The notes beneath the pieces are model-generated. The model did not search any database and was not told where the DNA came from. It saw only the letters and a program-made list of their open reading frames with translations. A DNA stretch of 64,000 nucleotides from Lachnospiraceae bacterium. Its GTDB lineage: Bacteria > Bacillota > Clostridia > Lachnospirales > Lachnospiraceae. A program made the position numbers and the translations under genes. Location of the stretch: assembly GCA_022796475.1 (NCBI GenBank), contig JAAWIS010000004.1:1-64000 (forward strand), given 5' to 3'. Shown here in pieces: positions 40,513 to 49,883 of the stretch. How positions within the stretch are numbered: position 1 is the stretch's first letter; every line of letters starts with the position of its first letter.

Positions 40513-41931
40513 CTAATATGCATTTTTATTAATAAAGCCTTTAAATATGGTCAGAAATAAAATCTTAAAATCAAATCCAAGGCTCCAGTTTTCGATGTAA
40601 TATAAATCATGTTCAATTCGTTTGGTAATGGAGGTATCCCCCCGGTAGCCGTTTACTTGTGCCCATCCGGTTAAGCCCGGCCGCACCTGATGTTTTACCA
40701 TATAGCGTGGAATCTCTTCCTTGAATCGCTCCACAAAAAAGGGACGCTCCGGCCTTGGTCCTACCAGGCTCATATCCCCTTTCAAAATATTAAAAAACTG
40801 GGGCATCTCATCGATGCTGGTTCTTCGGATTATTTTTCCCACAGGTGTTACCCTGGGATCATTTGGAGTAGTCCACTTGGCTTTTTCCGATGAGGGCGCC
40901 TGAACCGCCATAGAACGAAATTTATACATTTTAAACGGCCGGTTATGAAGGCCCACCCGCTCCTGACTATAAATAACCGGGCCTTTTGAAGTCAGTTTAA
41001 TCAAAAGAGCGGCGGATATCATAACCGGAGAAAAAATAAGAATCGCCACAGAAGCGCCTAAAATATCCATCATCCGTTTTACTGTGGCATTCAGCAAATC
41101 ATTCAACGGCACATGACGGATATTGATGACAGGAAGTCCCTGCAGGTCTTCTGTATAAGGCCTGGTTGGAATAATATTATTATAATCCGGAATAAACTTT
41201 GTGTGGACGCCGCTTTTTTCGCATACAGCCACAATCCGTTCCAGATTTTCATACTCTTTCAGCCCTAATGTAACTGCAATTTCATCCAGTGTATTTTCCT
41301 CCAGAAAATGCTGAAGCTTGGAAATCTCACCTAAAACAGGAACCTGGCGATACTGGAAGCCAAGAGGATGATGATCATCTAAAATTCCCTGGATACGATA
41401 ACCCCATTCCGGATTCGCCTTTACACGGTCAATAAACCCTTCTGCAGCCCGGCTAAAACCAATCAGCAGAATATGCTTCTGATTGTACCCTTTTGAGCGC
41501 ATAGAATGCAGGAAACGGTGGATTGCATAGCGTTCAGCCGATTCCAGGATCACATTGATGGCAAAAAAGGCCATAACCATACGGCGGGAAAAATTGTAAA
41601 AATATGGGTTCTTCCCGCCTAAATACAGCACCAGGGTAAAAATCAAAAGTCCTATGGTATTGGCTTTGCATATATTAGCCAGTTCCACCCGCCTGCGCAT
41701 TACCCGCTTAGGAGTGTAAAGCTGAAACATGCCATACAGCACCAGGTAAAGAGGGATAATAACCACCAGAGGAATCACATATACCTGAGGCGGCAGCACT
41801 CCTGTGCCAGCCACCAGGAAAATGCCGCTTTCAATAATAAGATACCAGGCCAATACATAAGAACATGTGATAATACATGCATCCAGTACCACATGAGTCC
41901 GGTTTAATGATTTCTGATTATTCTTTATCAT
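40513..41931 (-). CDS. Undecaprenyl-phosphate sugar phosphotransferase (polyprenyl glycosylphosphotransferase)
   Basis: C-terminal bacterial sugar transferase motif FKMYKFRSM...TSIDEMPQFFNILKGDMSLVGPRPERPFF...PGLTGWAQVNGYRG. Confidence 0.93.
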   Translation of the reverse strand: MIKNNQKSLNRTHVVLDACIITCSYVLAWYLIIESGIFLVAGTGVLPPQVYVIPLVVIIPLYLVLYGMFQLYTPKRVMRRRVELANICKANTIGLLIFTLVLYLGGKNPYFYNFSRRMVMAFFAINVILESAERYAIHRFLHSMRSKGYNQKHILLIGFSRAAEGFIDRVKANPEWGYRIQGILDDHHPLGFQYRQVPVLGEISKLQHFLEENTLDEIAVTLGLKEYENLERIVAVCEKSGVHTKFIPDYNNIIPTRPYTEDLQGLPVINIRHVPLNDLLNATVKRMMDILGASVAILIFSPVMISAALLIKLTSKGPVIYSQERVGLHNRPFKMYKFRSMAVQAPSSEKAKWTTPNDPRVTPVGKIIRRTSIDEMPQFFNILKGDMSLVGPRPERPFFVERFKEEIPRYMVKHQVRPGLTGWAQVNGYRGDTSITKRIEHDLYYIENWSLGFDFKILFLTIFKGFINKNAY

Positions 41932-41998
41932 AGTACATCACCTTAGTTTTTTATCCACCCATTATACATGATTTTCCTCTAATCGGCCACAAAATTCG

Positions 41999-43009
41999 TC
42001 ATTGTTTTTTCCGGACAGCTCCTTTTTCCAAAACTTTTTTCATCTGACGCCTGGAAAATTCATACACATACAGAAAAGTAGCTGCAAAAAGTTCCCATTC
42101 AATCACCAGGTAATGGTTTCGGTTTTCTCGTTTGTAAGGAACCTTCCGGCAGTTTTTTGCTGTCCGAATTCCCTCTTTTAATCCTTCCAGGTAATCCTTT
42201 CCAAATCCCAGCTTATTAAAAAATCCGTACTTTAATCCAATTCCTGCCAAAATCCCTGGCAGGTTAAACATAAGCTGAGGCCAGGGCATGTTTTTATAAT
42301 TCAGATAAACACTGTTTCTGGCTGCCAGTTTTACTTTAAAGGAATTATACTTAGAACCGCTGGTTCCGCTTCCCACATGGTACACCAGGGCAGTTGGACA
42401 GTAAATATTATCATAGCCAGCAATCCTGGCACGGTATCCCACGTCAATATCTTCCAGATATGCAAAATGCATCTCATCAAAATACCCGATTTGACAAAAC
42501 ACTTCCCGGCGGTAAATCGCTGCACCGGCACAGGCAGCAAACACCCGGCAGGGCCTGCCATAGCCGGATGAGCTTCTTCCTACGCCTCTCTGATAGGCCC
42601 AGCCCAAAAGACAGTACATATCTCCGGCGTCATCCATCAGATCCGGATGATACATCTGAACCATCTTGCTGCTGACGGAAAAAATCCTGGGGGATTGCTC
42701 CACAGCACGAATCATCTCCCTGATATAGTGTTTGTCTGCCTTGGTATCATTATTCAGCAAAATCACATAAGGTGTAGTGCTATTTTGAATCCCCAGATTA
42801 ACTGCACCGGAAAACCCTTTGTTTTCCGTGAGAAAGACAGACGGGATTTGATGCTCTTTTAACCATTCTGCGCTTCCGTCTTCTGAACCGTTATCTATCA
42901 CAAGAATGTCAAAGTCCTTGCAGCTTTGGTTCTTTAAGGCTTCCATACATTCTTCCATATACGTCAAACCATTATAGTTGGGAATAATAACCGTTACTTT
43001 CTTATCCAT
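41999..43009 (-). CDS. Glycosyltransferase family 2
   Basis: VTVIIPNYNGLTYMEECMEALKNQ...DILVIDNGSEDGSAEW...LLNNDTKAD. Confidence 0.92.
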   Translation of the reverse strand: MDKKVTVIIPNYNGLTYMEECMEALKNQSCKDFDILVIDNGSEDGSAEWLKEHQIPSVFLTENKGFSGAVNLGIQNSTTPYVILLNNDTKADKHYIREMIRAVEQSPRIFSVSSKMVQMYHPDLMDDAGDMYCLLGWAYQRGVGRSSSGYGRPCRVFAACAGAAIYRREVFCQIGYFDEMHFAYLEDIDVGYRARIAGYDNIYCPTALVYHVGSGTSGSKYNSFKVKLAARNSVYLNYKNMPWPQLMFNLPGILAGIGLKYGFFNKLGFGKDYLEGLKEGIRTAKNCRKVPYKRENRNHYLVIEWELFAATFLYVYEFSRRQMKKVLEKGAVRKKQ

Positions 43010-43015
43010 TTTGTT

Positions 43016-45286
43016 TTATTCCTCCTTAAGCTTCCTTCCGGTCTTTTTTTCAAAGATTTCCGAAACCCGCTGTTGAACTTCCGGCTCCATATACGGCAGA
43101 TATACTTCCAAATTATAAGGCTCCCCTATTTTTTCTTTCAGTAAATCACGAAGGGCAAAATTAGACTTGCGCAGCGTCAGATTAGGATTATAGAAGGGAT
43201 CCCCTTCAATTACAATCTCCGGCCAGTAGCCGATAAAACGGGCCACCTCCCGGTTAAACCGCTCTACTTTCTCCGGTGTATCTTCCAGCCCTCTGGATTT
43301 TGATTCATAGTGATACAAAAGGGCATAAGGGTTATATACCACTTTTTTATCCAGTGAGCGGATTTTTAAGCAGTAATCAATGTCATTAAAGGCCACTGCC
43401 AGCTCCTCACGGAATCCGCCCACCTGTTCAAACAGGCTTCGCTTGCTCATCATGCAGGCAGCCGTTACTGCACTGTAATCCTGGGCGCACATTGCCCGGT
43501 GAAAATAGCTGTTCTCAGCCTGATGCAGGCCAATAAATGTATGCCCGGCAATCCCTCCGAATCCGATTACAACTCCTGCATGCTGGATCGTATCATCCTG
43601 GTAAAGAAGCCTGGCTCCTACAGCTCCCACATCCTGGCGCATACAATATCCCAAAAGTTCCCGGATTGTATCTGGTTCAATCAATTCCACATCATTATTT
43701 AAAAACAGCAGATATTCTCCCTTTGAAAAACGGACGCCAAAATTATTGATTGCAGAAAAGTTAAACCCCTTCTCCCAGGTTACTACTTTGACATTGGAAC
43801 GCTTTTTCTGGAGGGCTTCATAATATCGAAAGGTTTCCGGATTTGTGCTGTTATTCTCTACTACAATTACTTCCAGATTTCCATAAGTGCCCTTATCCAG
43901 AAGAGATGAAAGGCAAAGTTCCAGATCCTCTTTATGATCCTTATTGGGAATAATCACAGATACGAAAGGTTCTTCCTCCAGCCGGAACCGGGTATGGTAA
44001 ATCCCAAAATCTACGCCTTTTTCCACAGAATCTACCGGTATGCCCATACGTTTGTAATGGGCTTTAATGGCTCTGGCACCTGCCTCAAAAGCATACATTT
44101 TACTTTCTGGATTGCTGGCTGTGGAATTTAAATGACAGCGCCAGTGATACAGCACCTTGGGAATATGGAAAATCTTTTGTGCATGTTCCGTACACCGGAA
44201 AATGAAATCGTAGTCCTGTGCCCCGTCAAAATCCTGATCAAATCCTCCTGCCTTTACTGCCAGCTCCCGTTTGACTACAAACAAATGGCAGATATAGTTC
44301 ACACTGGTTAATAAATCCGGGTTGAAATCCGGCTTAAAATGGGGATCAAATAAGGCTTGTCCGTCCATATCCAGTTTATCCTCATCTGAATAAAGCAGAT
44401 CAACCAGGGGATCCTGGTTAATCGCCTTTGCACATTCAAATAAGGCATTTTCTGTCAGCGTATCATCATGATCCGCCAGCACAATAAAATCCCCTCTGGC
44501 CATATCCATGGCGGCATTGGTGTTTCCGGCGATTTTCTTATTTTCCCCTAAAATTACGTATTTAAAACGGGAATCCTGCTGAACAAACCGCTTTAAGATC
44601 CGCTCCGTGCTTTCTCCTTTGGGGCTTCCGTCTGCGATGCAGACCTCCCAATTTCCATAAGTTTGATTCCGGATGGATTCCAAAAGCTCTTTTAAATACC
44701 GTTCCGGTGTTTTATAGACAGGTATTAAGATAGAAAACTTCGGCTCATATTCAAAAACCCATTCCCGCTGCTTCTCCAGTTCCTCTGCTTTTGGCCTGGT
44801 TAATTCATACCACTCCCCATAGTCATAATCATTATCCAGTCCCTGAAGCTTATGCTTTGATTTTAAAACCAAAGCCCTGAAGCCATTTTCTTTCCAGAAG
44901 TCCATCGCCACATGAACCGTTTCCATGTTCATTAAATCCTTTATCTTCTGAACCCGCTTATAAGCCACACTGGAACGCTTTTCAATTAATTCCTCATTGT
45001 ATTTAATACAGGCTTTCTTTCCCTCACAGCGGATAATCAGATAGTAATTTTTTCCTCTCTCATAGGGAAAGCGGATGTCAAAGCCAAAATCTTTATTGAT
45101 CACTTGTTTAAAATAAATCTGGCTTACGTCATCCCGCCTGGTGGAAACACACTGAAACGGTACTGGATGCCGCTTTTCGTCTTCAACAGAAAAAGCTGCC
45201 TCAGATTCCGGACGTTTGCCAAGAACCCAGCCATTTAAGGTAATGGAATTTTCCCGTATTCGAACTACATCGATTTTATACTTCAT
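43016..45286 (-). CDS. Tandem glycosyltransferase (two GT2 domains)
   Basis: Two GT-A domains: FSILIPVYKTPERYLKELLESI / DHDDTL and VSVIIPNKDHKEDLELCLSSLLDK / FLNNDVEL. Confidence 0.9.
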   Translation of the reverse strand: MKYKIDVVRIRENSITLNGWVLGKRPESEAAFSVEDEKRHPVPFQCVSTRRDDVSQIYFKQVINKDFGFDIRFPYERGKNYYLIIRCEGKKACIKYNEELIEKRSSVAYKRVQKIKDLMNMETVHVAMDFWKENGFRALVLKSKHKLQGLDNDYDYGEWYELTRPKAEELEKQREWVFEYEPKFSILIPVYKTPERYLKELLESIRNQTYGNWEVCIADGSPKGESTERILKRFVQQDSRFKYVILGENKKIAGNTNAAMDMARGDFIVLADHDDTLTENALFECAKAINQDPLVDLLYSDEDKLDMDGQALFDPHFKPDFNPDLLTSVNYICHLFVVKRELAVKAGGFDQDFDGAQDYDFIFRCTEHAQKIFHIPKVLYHWRCHLNSTASNPESKMYAFEAGARAIKAHYKRMGIPVDSVEKGVDFGIYHTRFRLEEEPFVSVIIPNKDHKEDLELCLSSLLDKGTYGNLEVIVVENNSTNPETFRYYEALQKKRSNVKVVTWEKGFNFSAINNFGVRFSKGEYLLFLNNDVELIEPDTIRELLGYCMRQDVGAVGARLLYQDDTIQHAGVVIGFGGIAGHTFIGLHQAENSYFHRAMCAQDYSAVTAACMMSKRSLFEQVGGFREELAVAFNDIDYCLKIRSLDKKVVYNPYALLYHYESKSRGLEDTPEKVERFNREVARFIGYWPEIVIEGDPFYNPNLTLRKSNFALRDLLKEKIGEPYNLEVYLPYMEPEVQQRVSEIFEKKTGRKLKEE

Positions 45287-45306
45287 ATGAAACCTCTATC
45301 CTCCTG

Positions 45307-46596
45307 TCAGCCTGCCGCGTTCTGGCCATTGGGCTTCCCTGTTTTCTGCCCTTCTGTTTTTGGGCTCTCCGGCTTCCCATTTTCCGGTTTTTTCCGTCTT
45401 CGCCTTGGTTTTGTATAGCTGCCTTTTTCCTTCATGGCCTCTGTACCCTTTTGCAAAACCTCTTTTTGCTGAATTTCTATTTGCCGGGCTGCTTTTTCTT
45501 GTAATTCATTTTGTTTCGTTCCTTTTTGCCCTGCTGTTTCTGCCCCTTCGTTTTGGCCTTCTGCTTTTCGTTTATTCTGCCCGGATTCCCCCTTTTCCAA
45601 CTTTCGGTCAGACGGGTCTTGTTTTCCCTGATTCTTCTTCCTTCTGGAATGAGAATTGCCGAAATTCAGCCGTTCCTCTTCCACAACTAAGGGGCGTTTC
45701 ATAATCCTTTGATTCATGCTCAGGATATATTCCCCAACCATGCCGATAAAAAAAATCTGTACAGAGCCTAAAAAACACATGCCGATCAGCAGCGGCGCCA
45801 TACCGGCTGCAAAGCGGTCCCAGTACAGCAGCTTCATAACCAGATAAATCAGCGCTACCAAAATACTGACTGCCGAACAGATACTTCCGAAAACCGTTGC
45901 AAGGCGCAATCCTGCCTTTGTATAAGATGTGATGCTCAGCATAGCTGCATCGTACAGCCGGTAAAAATTATTGCTGGTTTTTCCAGCTCTCCGGCGCGGC
46001 TGCTCATAGGGAATTTCTTTCCGTCTAAATCCCAGTTCTGCCACAATCCCCCGAAGAAACGGCGTCGGATCATTTAAATCCCTGAGAACCTGGATAAACT
46101 CTGCATCATACAGTCCAAATCCGGTAAACTGTTCAATCTGTTCCACATCGGAAAATTTCTTGATCATCTTGTAGTAACAGCCACGCAGCCAATACATCAA
46201 TCTGTTTTCCCGGCTGGAGCTTTTAATGCCAATGACAATTTTATATCCGTATTCCCACTCCAGTACATATTTAGGAATCATTTCCACCGGATCCTGAAAA
46301 TCTGCCGCCATCAATACGGTGCAGTCCCCTGTGCTCTGGAGCATGGCATAATACGGCGAATTAAACTGCCCGAAATTCTTGGCGTTAAAAATCCCTTTGA
46401 TATCCTTATCTTCCCCGCACAGACGGCGGATAATCGCCCTTGTTTGGTCAGAAGAATCATTGTCAATAAAAATAATTTCATACCGGTAATCCGGCAAATC
46501 TCGGCGGAATGTTTCTTTTATGGCAAGCGCTATGGCTTCCACATTTTCTTCTTCGTTATAGCATGGCACTACAACACTAACTGTTTTCATACTCAT
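45307..46596 (-). CDS. Polyprenyl-phosphate glycosyltransferase (DPM1/GtrB-like GT2) with charged C-terminal tail
   Basis: VSVVVPCYNEEENVEAIALAIKETF...MAADFQDP; two TM; then KKNQGKQDPSDRK... tail. Confidence 0.9.
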   Translation of the reverse strand: MSMKTVSVVVPCYNEEENVEAIALAIKETFRRDLPDYRYEIIFIDNDSSDQTRAIIRRLCGEDKDIKGIFNAKNFGQFNSPYYAMLQSTGDCTVLMAADFQDPVEMIPKYVLEWEYGYKIVIGIKSSSRENRLMYWLRGCYYKMIKKFSDVEQIEQFTGFGLYDAEFIQVLRDLNDPTPFLRGIVAELGFRRKEIPYEQPRRRAGKTSNNFYRLYDAAMLSITSYTKAGLRLATVFGSICSAVSILVALIYLVMKLLYWDRFAAGMAPLLIGMCFLGSVQIFFIGMVGEYILSMNQRIMKRPLVVEEERLNFGNSHSRRKKNQGKQDPSDRKLEKGESGQNKRKAEGQNEGAETAGQKGTKQNELQEKAARQIEIQQKEVLQKGTEAMKEKGSYTKPRRRRKKPENGKPESPKTEGQKTGKPNGQNAAG

Positions 46597-46597
46597 T

Positions 46598-47665
46598 TCA
46601 CTCCCAATTTACTTGAACCATCACTTTTATCAGGCTTTGCGGCTTCTCCTTCATTAAATACAGTGCTTCTTCAATTTTGTCAAGTCCCTCCAACCGGTGT
46701 GTAATTAATTTTTCCGGATGGATTCGGCCATATTTTACCATTTCCATCATACGCTGGATACGGATGCGGCCGCCTTTTGCCAGTTCGGTGCGGATGGTTT
46801 TCCCTGCCATGCCGCGGCCCCCTGAAAATTTAGGGAAGGGAAGATTTCCGGTTCCGCCAAAATAATTAACATTAGAAACCGTACCAATCCCATAACGAAC
46901 CATATCCACAGCCTGGGAAAATGCTTCATCCTGGCCGCCGCAGATAATGACACTGTCTGCCCCCTGGCCCCCTGTCATAGCTTTGATCCGCTCCACAAGA
47001 TCCCCGTCCTTGTAGTTTACAATATCAGTAGCGCCAAATTCCTCTGCCAGCTTTACACAGACCGGCCGGCTTCCCACTGCAATAATCCTGGCCGCCCCAA
47101 GATGCTTTGCCCCTTCCACAGCCATCAGACCGATTGGCCCGATTCCCATTACCACTACTGTATCCCCAAACGAAATTTCTGCACATTCTGCCCCCGTAAA
47201 TCCGGTTGTTACCACGTCTACACACATAAGCGCCTGTTCCAGGGTTACTCCTTTAGGAATTTTTGCCAGGGTAGTGTCTGCATCTAAAATTCCGAACCGT
47301 TCTGCAAATACTCCTGGCTGGCTCCGTCCCAACTGATGGCCTGAAAAAGGCTGGCTGGCATGTCCAAAATTGTGTTCCTGAATCCCCAAATCTCTCCAAT
47401 TCGGAGTGATCGCCGGAACTGCTACGATCTCCCCTGGCGTAAAATCCCGTACATAAGAGCCTGCTTCCACTACCTGAGCCACACATTCATGACCTAATAC
47501 CAGGTTCGGTGCCTTTTTTGAGCCTCCGCCAAATACGGTGTGAACGTCGGACGAGCACGGTGCAATTGCCACAGGACGCAAAATCGCCCCATAAGGATTT
47601 AAAACCGGTTCCGGTGCATCATACCAGCCAACCCTGCCTGGTTCTATTAAAACGAATGCTTTCAT
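46598..47665 (-). CDS. Zinc-dependent alcohol dehydrogenase family protein
   Basis: MDR fold: GHECVAQVVEAGS, VVVMGIGPIGLMAVEGAKHLGAARIIAV. Confidence 0.88.
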   Translation of the reverse strand: MKAFVLIEPGRVGWYDAPEPVLNPYGAILRPVAIAPCSSDVHTVFGGGSKKAPNLVLGHECVAQVVEAGSYVRDFTPGEIVAVPAITPNWRDLGIQEHNFGHASQPFSGHQLGRSQPGVFAERFGILDADTTLAKIPKGVTLEQALMCVDVVTTGFTGAECAEISFGDTVVVMGIGPIGLMAVEGAKHLGAARIIAVGSRPVCVKLAEEFGATDIVNYKDGDLVERIKAMTGGQGADSVIICGGQDEAFSQAVDMVRYGIGTVSNVNYFGGTGNLPFPKFSGGRGMAGKTIRTELAKGGRIRIQRMMEMVKYGRIHPEKLITHRLEGLDKIEEALYLMKEKPQSLIKVMVQVNWE

Positions 47666-47683
47666 AAAAATCGGTTCCTTTCC

Positions 47684-48925
47684 CTATAATTGTTCCAAAT
47701 GATCGCTTTGCATCGTCCAGATTCCCACATTTTCCCCAAACTGCTTTCGGATCACGCCTGCAATCTCCCTGGTATACCCAGGTGCTGCAATTAAAATCCG
47801 GTTCACTGGATGCTTCTGAAAATAGTCCGGCGATACTATCGGAAGATGGGAGGCAGGAGCATAACGCCCCTGCTTAAACGGAGCAGAATCTATCATATAC
47901 TCTGCCGTCTTTCCAAGGCAGGTGGTGGCAGCTAAGGTAAAACCTTGATGGCTGGCTCCCCACATAGCTAAAGTTTCCTTTCCTGCTTTCATGGAATCAG
48001 AAAAATCTTCCATTTCTTTTTTTATCTGCTCCCGGCCAGATGCCAGGGAAGATATATCAATTTTTTCAGGAATGATGTTTTCATATACCCTTCTGTTTCT
48101 TTTTCTCACAATCACAGAGCAGGTATCCCGGTTTACTACTGCCTCTTCCAGAACTTCAAATCCACGACGCTCCATAAGCGCCTTAAGGGTTTGAAAGCTG
48201 TAATACGCAATATGATCCCGGATTAATTCGTAATATCCGTCATATTTGAGAATATACTCCAGACTTGGAACGGTAATCAGACCGATTCCATCCTCTGCCA
48301 GGTTATGATAGATACAGTCCAGCATAACCCCAGGCTCTGGCTGATGCTCTAAAAAATTAAAAGAAAGGAACCCGTCATAGGGCCCCTGATCTCCTAAAAT
48401 AGTACCAGGAGTTTCCGGAAATCCCCAAATTACCTCAAGCCCCTTTTCCCTCGCCATCTTCACCAGCTCTTTTTTGTGTTCAATGCCGTAGGCTCTCACT
48501 GGAAATTCTGTCAAAACTGTTAAAAATTCCCCTTGCCCGCAGCCGGCCTCAATAATTTTTTTCCCTTCCAAATGATATGTTTCAATCAAATGCCGATACT
48601 GGCTGCGGCGAAGCTCAGCCATAGTAGTGGTGTACCCGCCTGCACGAATTACATCCCGGTAATAGTCCACTGGCTGGCAGTCAAACTGCACCAAACCGCA
48701 GGACTCACATTGATAAAGCTTCAATGCCATCCCCTCTTCGCCTTCCAGTTCATTTGCCGCCGGAATGTTTTGTGCTGAAGCAGGCATTCCTTCAAATTCC
48801 AGCAGCGCCTTCCCAGGAAGCCTCTGCCCGCACAGCAGGCAAGTATCCCTGGTATGTTTATCCTGTTCCATCATTTCCTCCATTCTGCACTTGCAGGCAG
48901 CAAAAATTGGCGTTGGAACAACCAT
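47684..48925 (-). CDS. SAM-dependent C-methyltransferase (Methyltransf_13/14-like, NDP-sugar type)
   Basis: N-terminal zinc motif CLLCGQ...CESCGL, SAM motif KIIEAGCGQGEFL, C-terminal ALWGASHQGFTLA / TPDYF-like region. Confidence 0.82.
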   Translation of the reverse strand: MVVPTPIFAACKCRMEEMMEQDKHTRDTCLLCGQRLPGKALLEFEGMPASAQNIPAANELEGEEGMALKLYQCESCGLVQFDCQPVDYYRDVIRAGGYTTTMAELRRSQYRHLIETYHLEGKKIIEAGCGQGEFLTVLTEFPVRAYGIEHKKELVKMAREKGLEVIWGFPETPGTILGDQGPYDGFLSFNFLEHQPEPGVMLDCIYHNLAEDGIGLITVPSLEYILKYDGYYELIRDHIAYYSFQTLKALMERRGFEVLEEAVVNRDTCSVIVRKRNRRVYENIIPEKIDISSLASGREQIKKEMEDFSDSMKAGKETLAMWGASHQGFTLAATTCLGKTAEYMIDSAPFKQGRYAPASHLPIVSPDYFQKHPVNRILIAAPGYTREIAGVIRKQFGENVGIWTMQSDHLEQL

Positions 48926-48932
48926 AAGAAAT

Positions 48933-49874
48933 TTACGATCGTTCCGACAACATACGGGAAATCCCTTCCTTAAATGAAATTTCCGGCTTCCATCCTGTCT
49001 TATTCTGTATTTTCGAAATATCCGGAATCAAATTAGCCGGTCCTTCTGCATTAGGCGGCAGTTTTCCGTAAGCAAAATCTCCCCCTCTGCCGCAAAGCTG
49101 GTGCATTTCTTCTACATACTGCCTTAGAGGGCGTGTCTGGTCCGGGGCACCTGCCAGATTGTAAATTCCATCCTTATCCAGTTTTCCCGGATAAAACATT
49201 AATGCTGCCAGCCCTTTCAGCAAATCATCCAGATACAAATAATTCCATAACTGAGTGCAAGCCCCCAGTTCCATATGCCCTCCGGCAAGGAAGGTTTCCA
49301 GGCAGGAATTGACCAAAGACCAGGAATGGTCCCCAGGCCCGTATACGCTGAAAATCCTGGCATGGACATATTCCATCTCTGATACCCCCTCCTGTTTCCA
49401 CCTCCTGCACAGTTCCCATGCTTTTTGATAAAATTCCCTCTTTGCAATCCCATATTGGGAAACAGGCCGGCATTCCTGCTCCTCTTTCATAAGTTCACGG
49501 CACTGCCCATACTCTGCCTGGGAACCACTGAATAAAAAGCGGCGGCAGCCTAAATCCCTGGCCGCTGTTAATGCCTTCAGAGAATCTTCCACATTTTTTT
49601 GCTGAATCTGCTGTTTGCTGCGGTTCATGCTTCCTGAACCATCCCAGCCAAAATGGAAAAACAACTGGCACTCATTTCCAATCTCTTTCGCCAGCCTGTT
49701 TAGCTCTTCCAGATCCATGGGAACAACTTCCAGATTTTCAGACTGTACGGCAAGTGCACTGCGATTTGCAGAATTCGGACGCACAATCCCATAAACGAAA
49801 TGTCCCTTATCAAGGAGCCATTTTACCAAAGCAGCCCCTAAAAAGCTGGTGGCCCCTGTCACTACGATCTTCAT
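48933..49874 (-). CDS. NAD-dependent epimerase/dehydratase
   Basis: MKIVVTGATSFLGAALVKWLLDKGH; YGIAKREF (YxxxK). Confidence 0.9.
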   Translation of the reverse strand: MKIVVTGATSFLGAALVKWLLDKGHFVYGIVRPNSANRSALAVQSENLEVVPMDLEELNRLAKEIGNECQLFFHFGWDGSGSMNRSKQQIQQKNVEDSLKALTAARDLGCRRFLFSGSQAEYGQCRELMKEEQECRPVSQYGIAKREFYQKAWELCRRWKQEGVSEMEYVHARIFSVYGPGDHSWSLVNSCLETFLAGGHMELGACTQLWNYLYLDDLLKGLAALMFYPGKLDKDGIYNLAGAPDQTRPLRQYVEEMHQLCGRGGDFAYGKLPPNAEGPANLIPDISKIQNKTGWKPEISFKEGISRMLSERS

Positions 49875-49883
49875 TTCCTGCCC

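Noticed and set aside
39768-40532. 254-aa plus-strand ORF opposite the LCP gene
   Set aside because: Long, but entirely antisense to conserved LCP coding sequence; no domain recognised.
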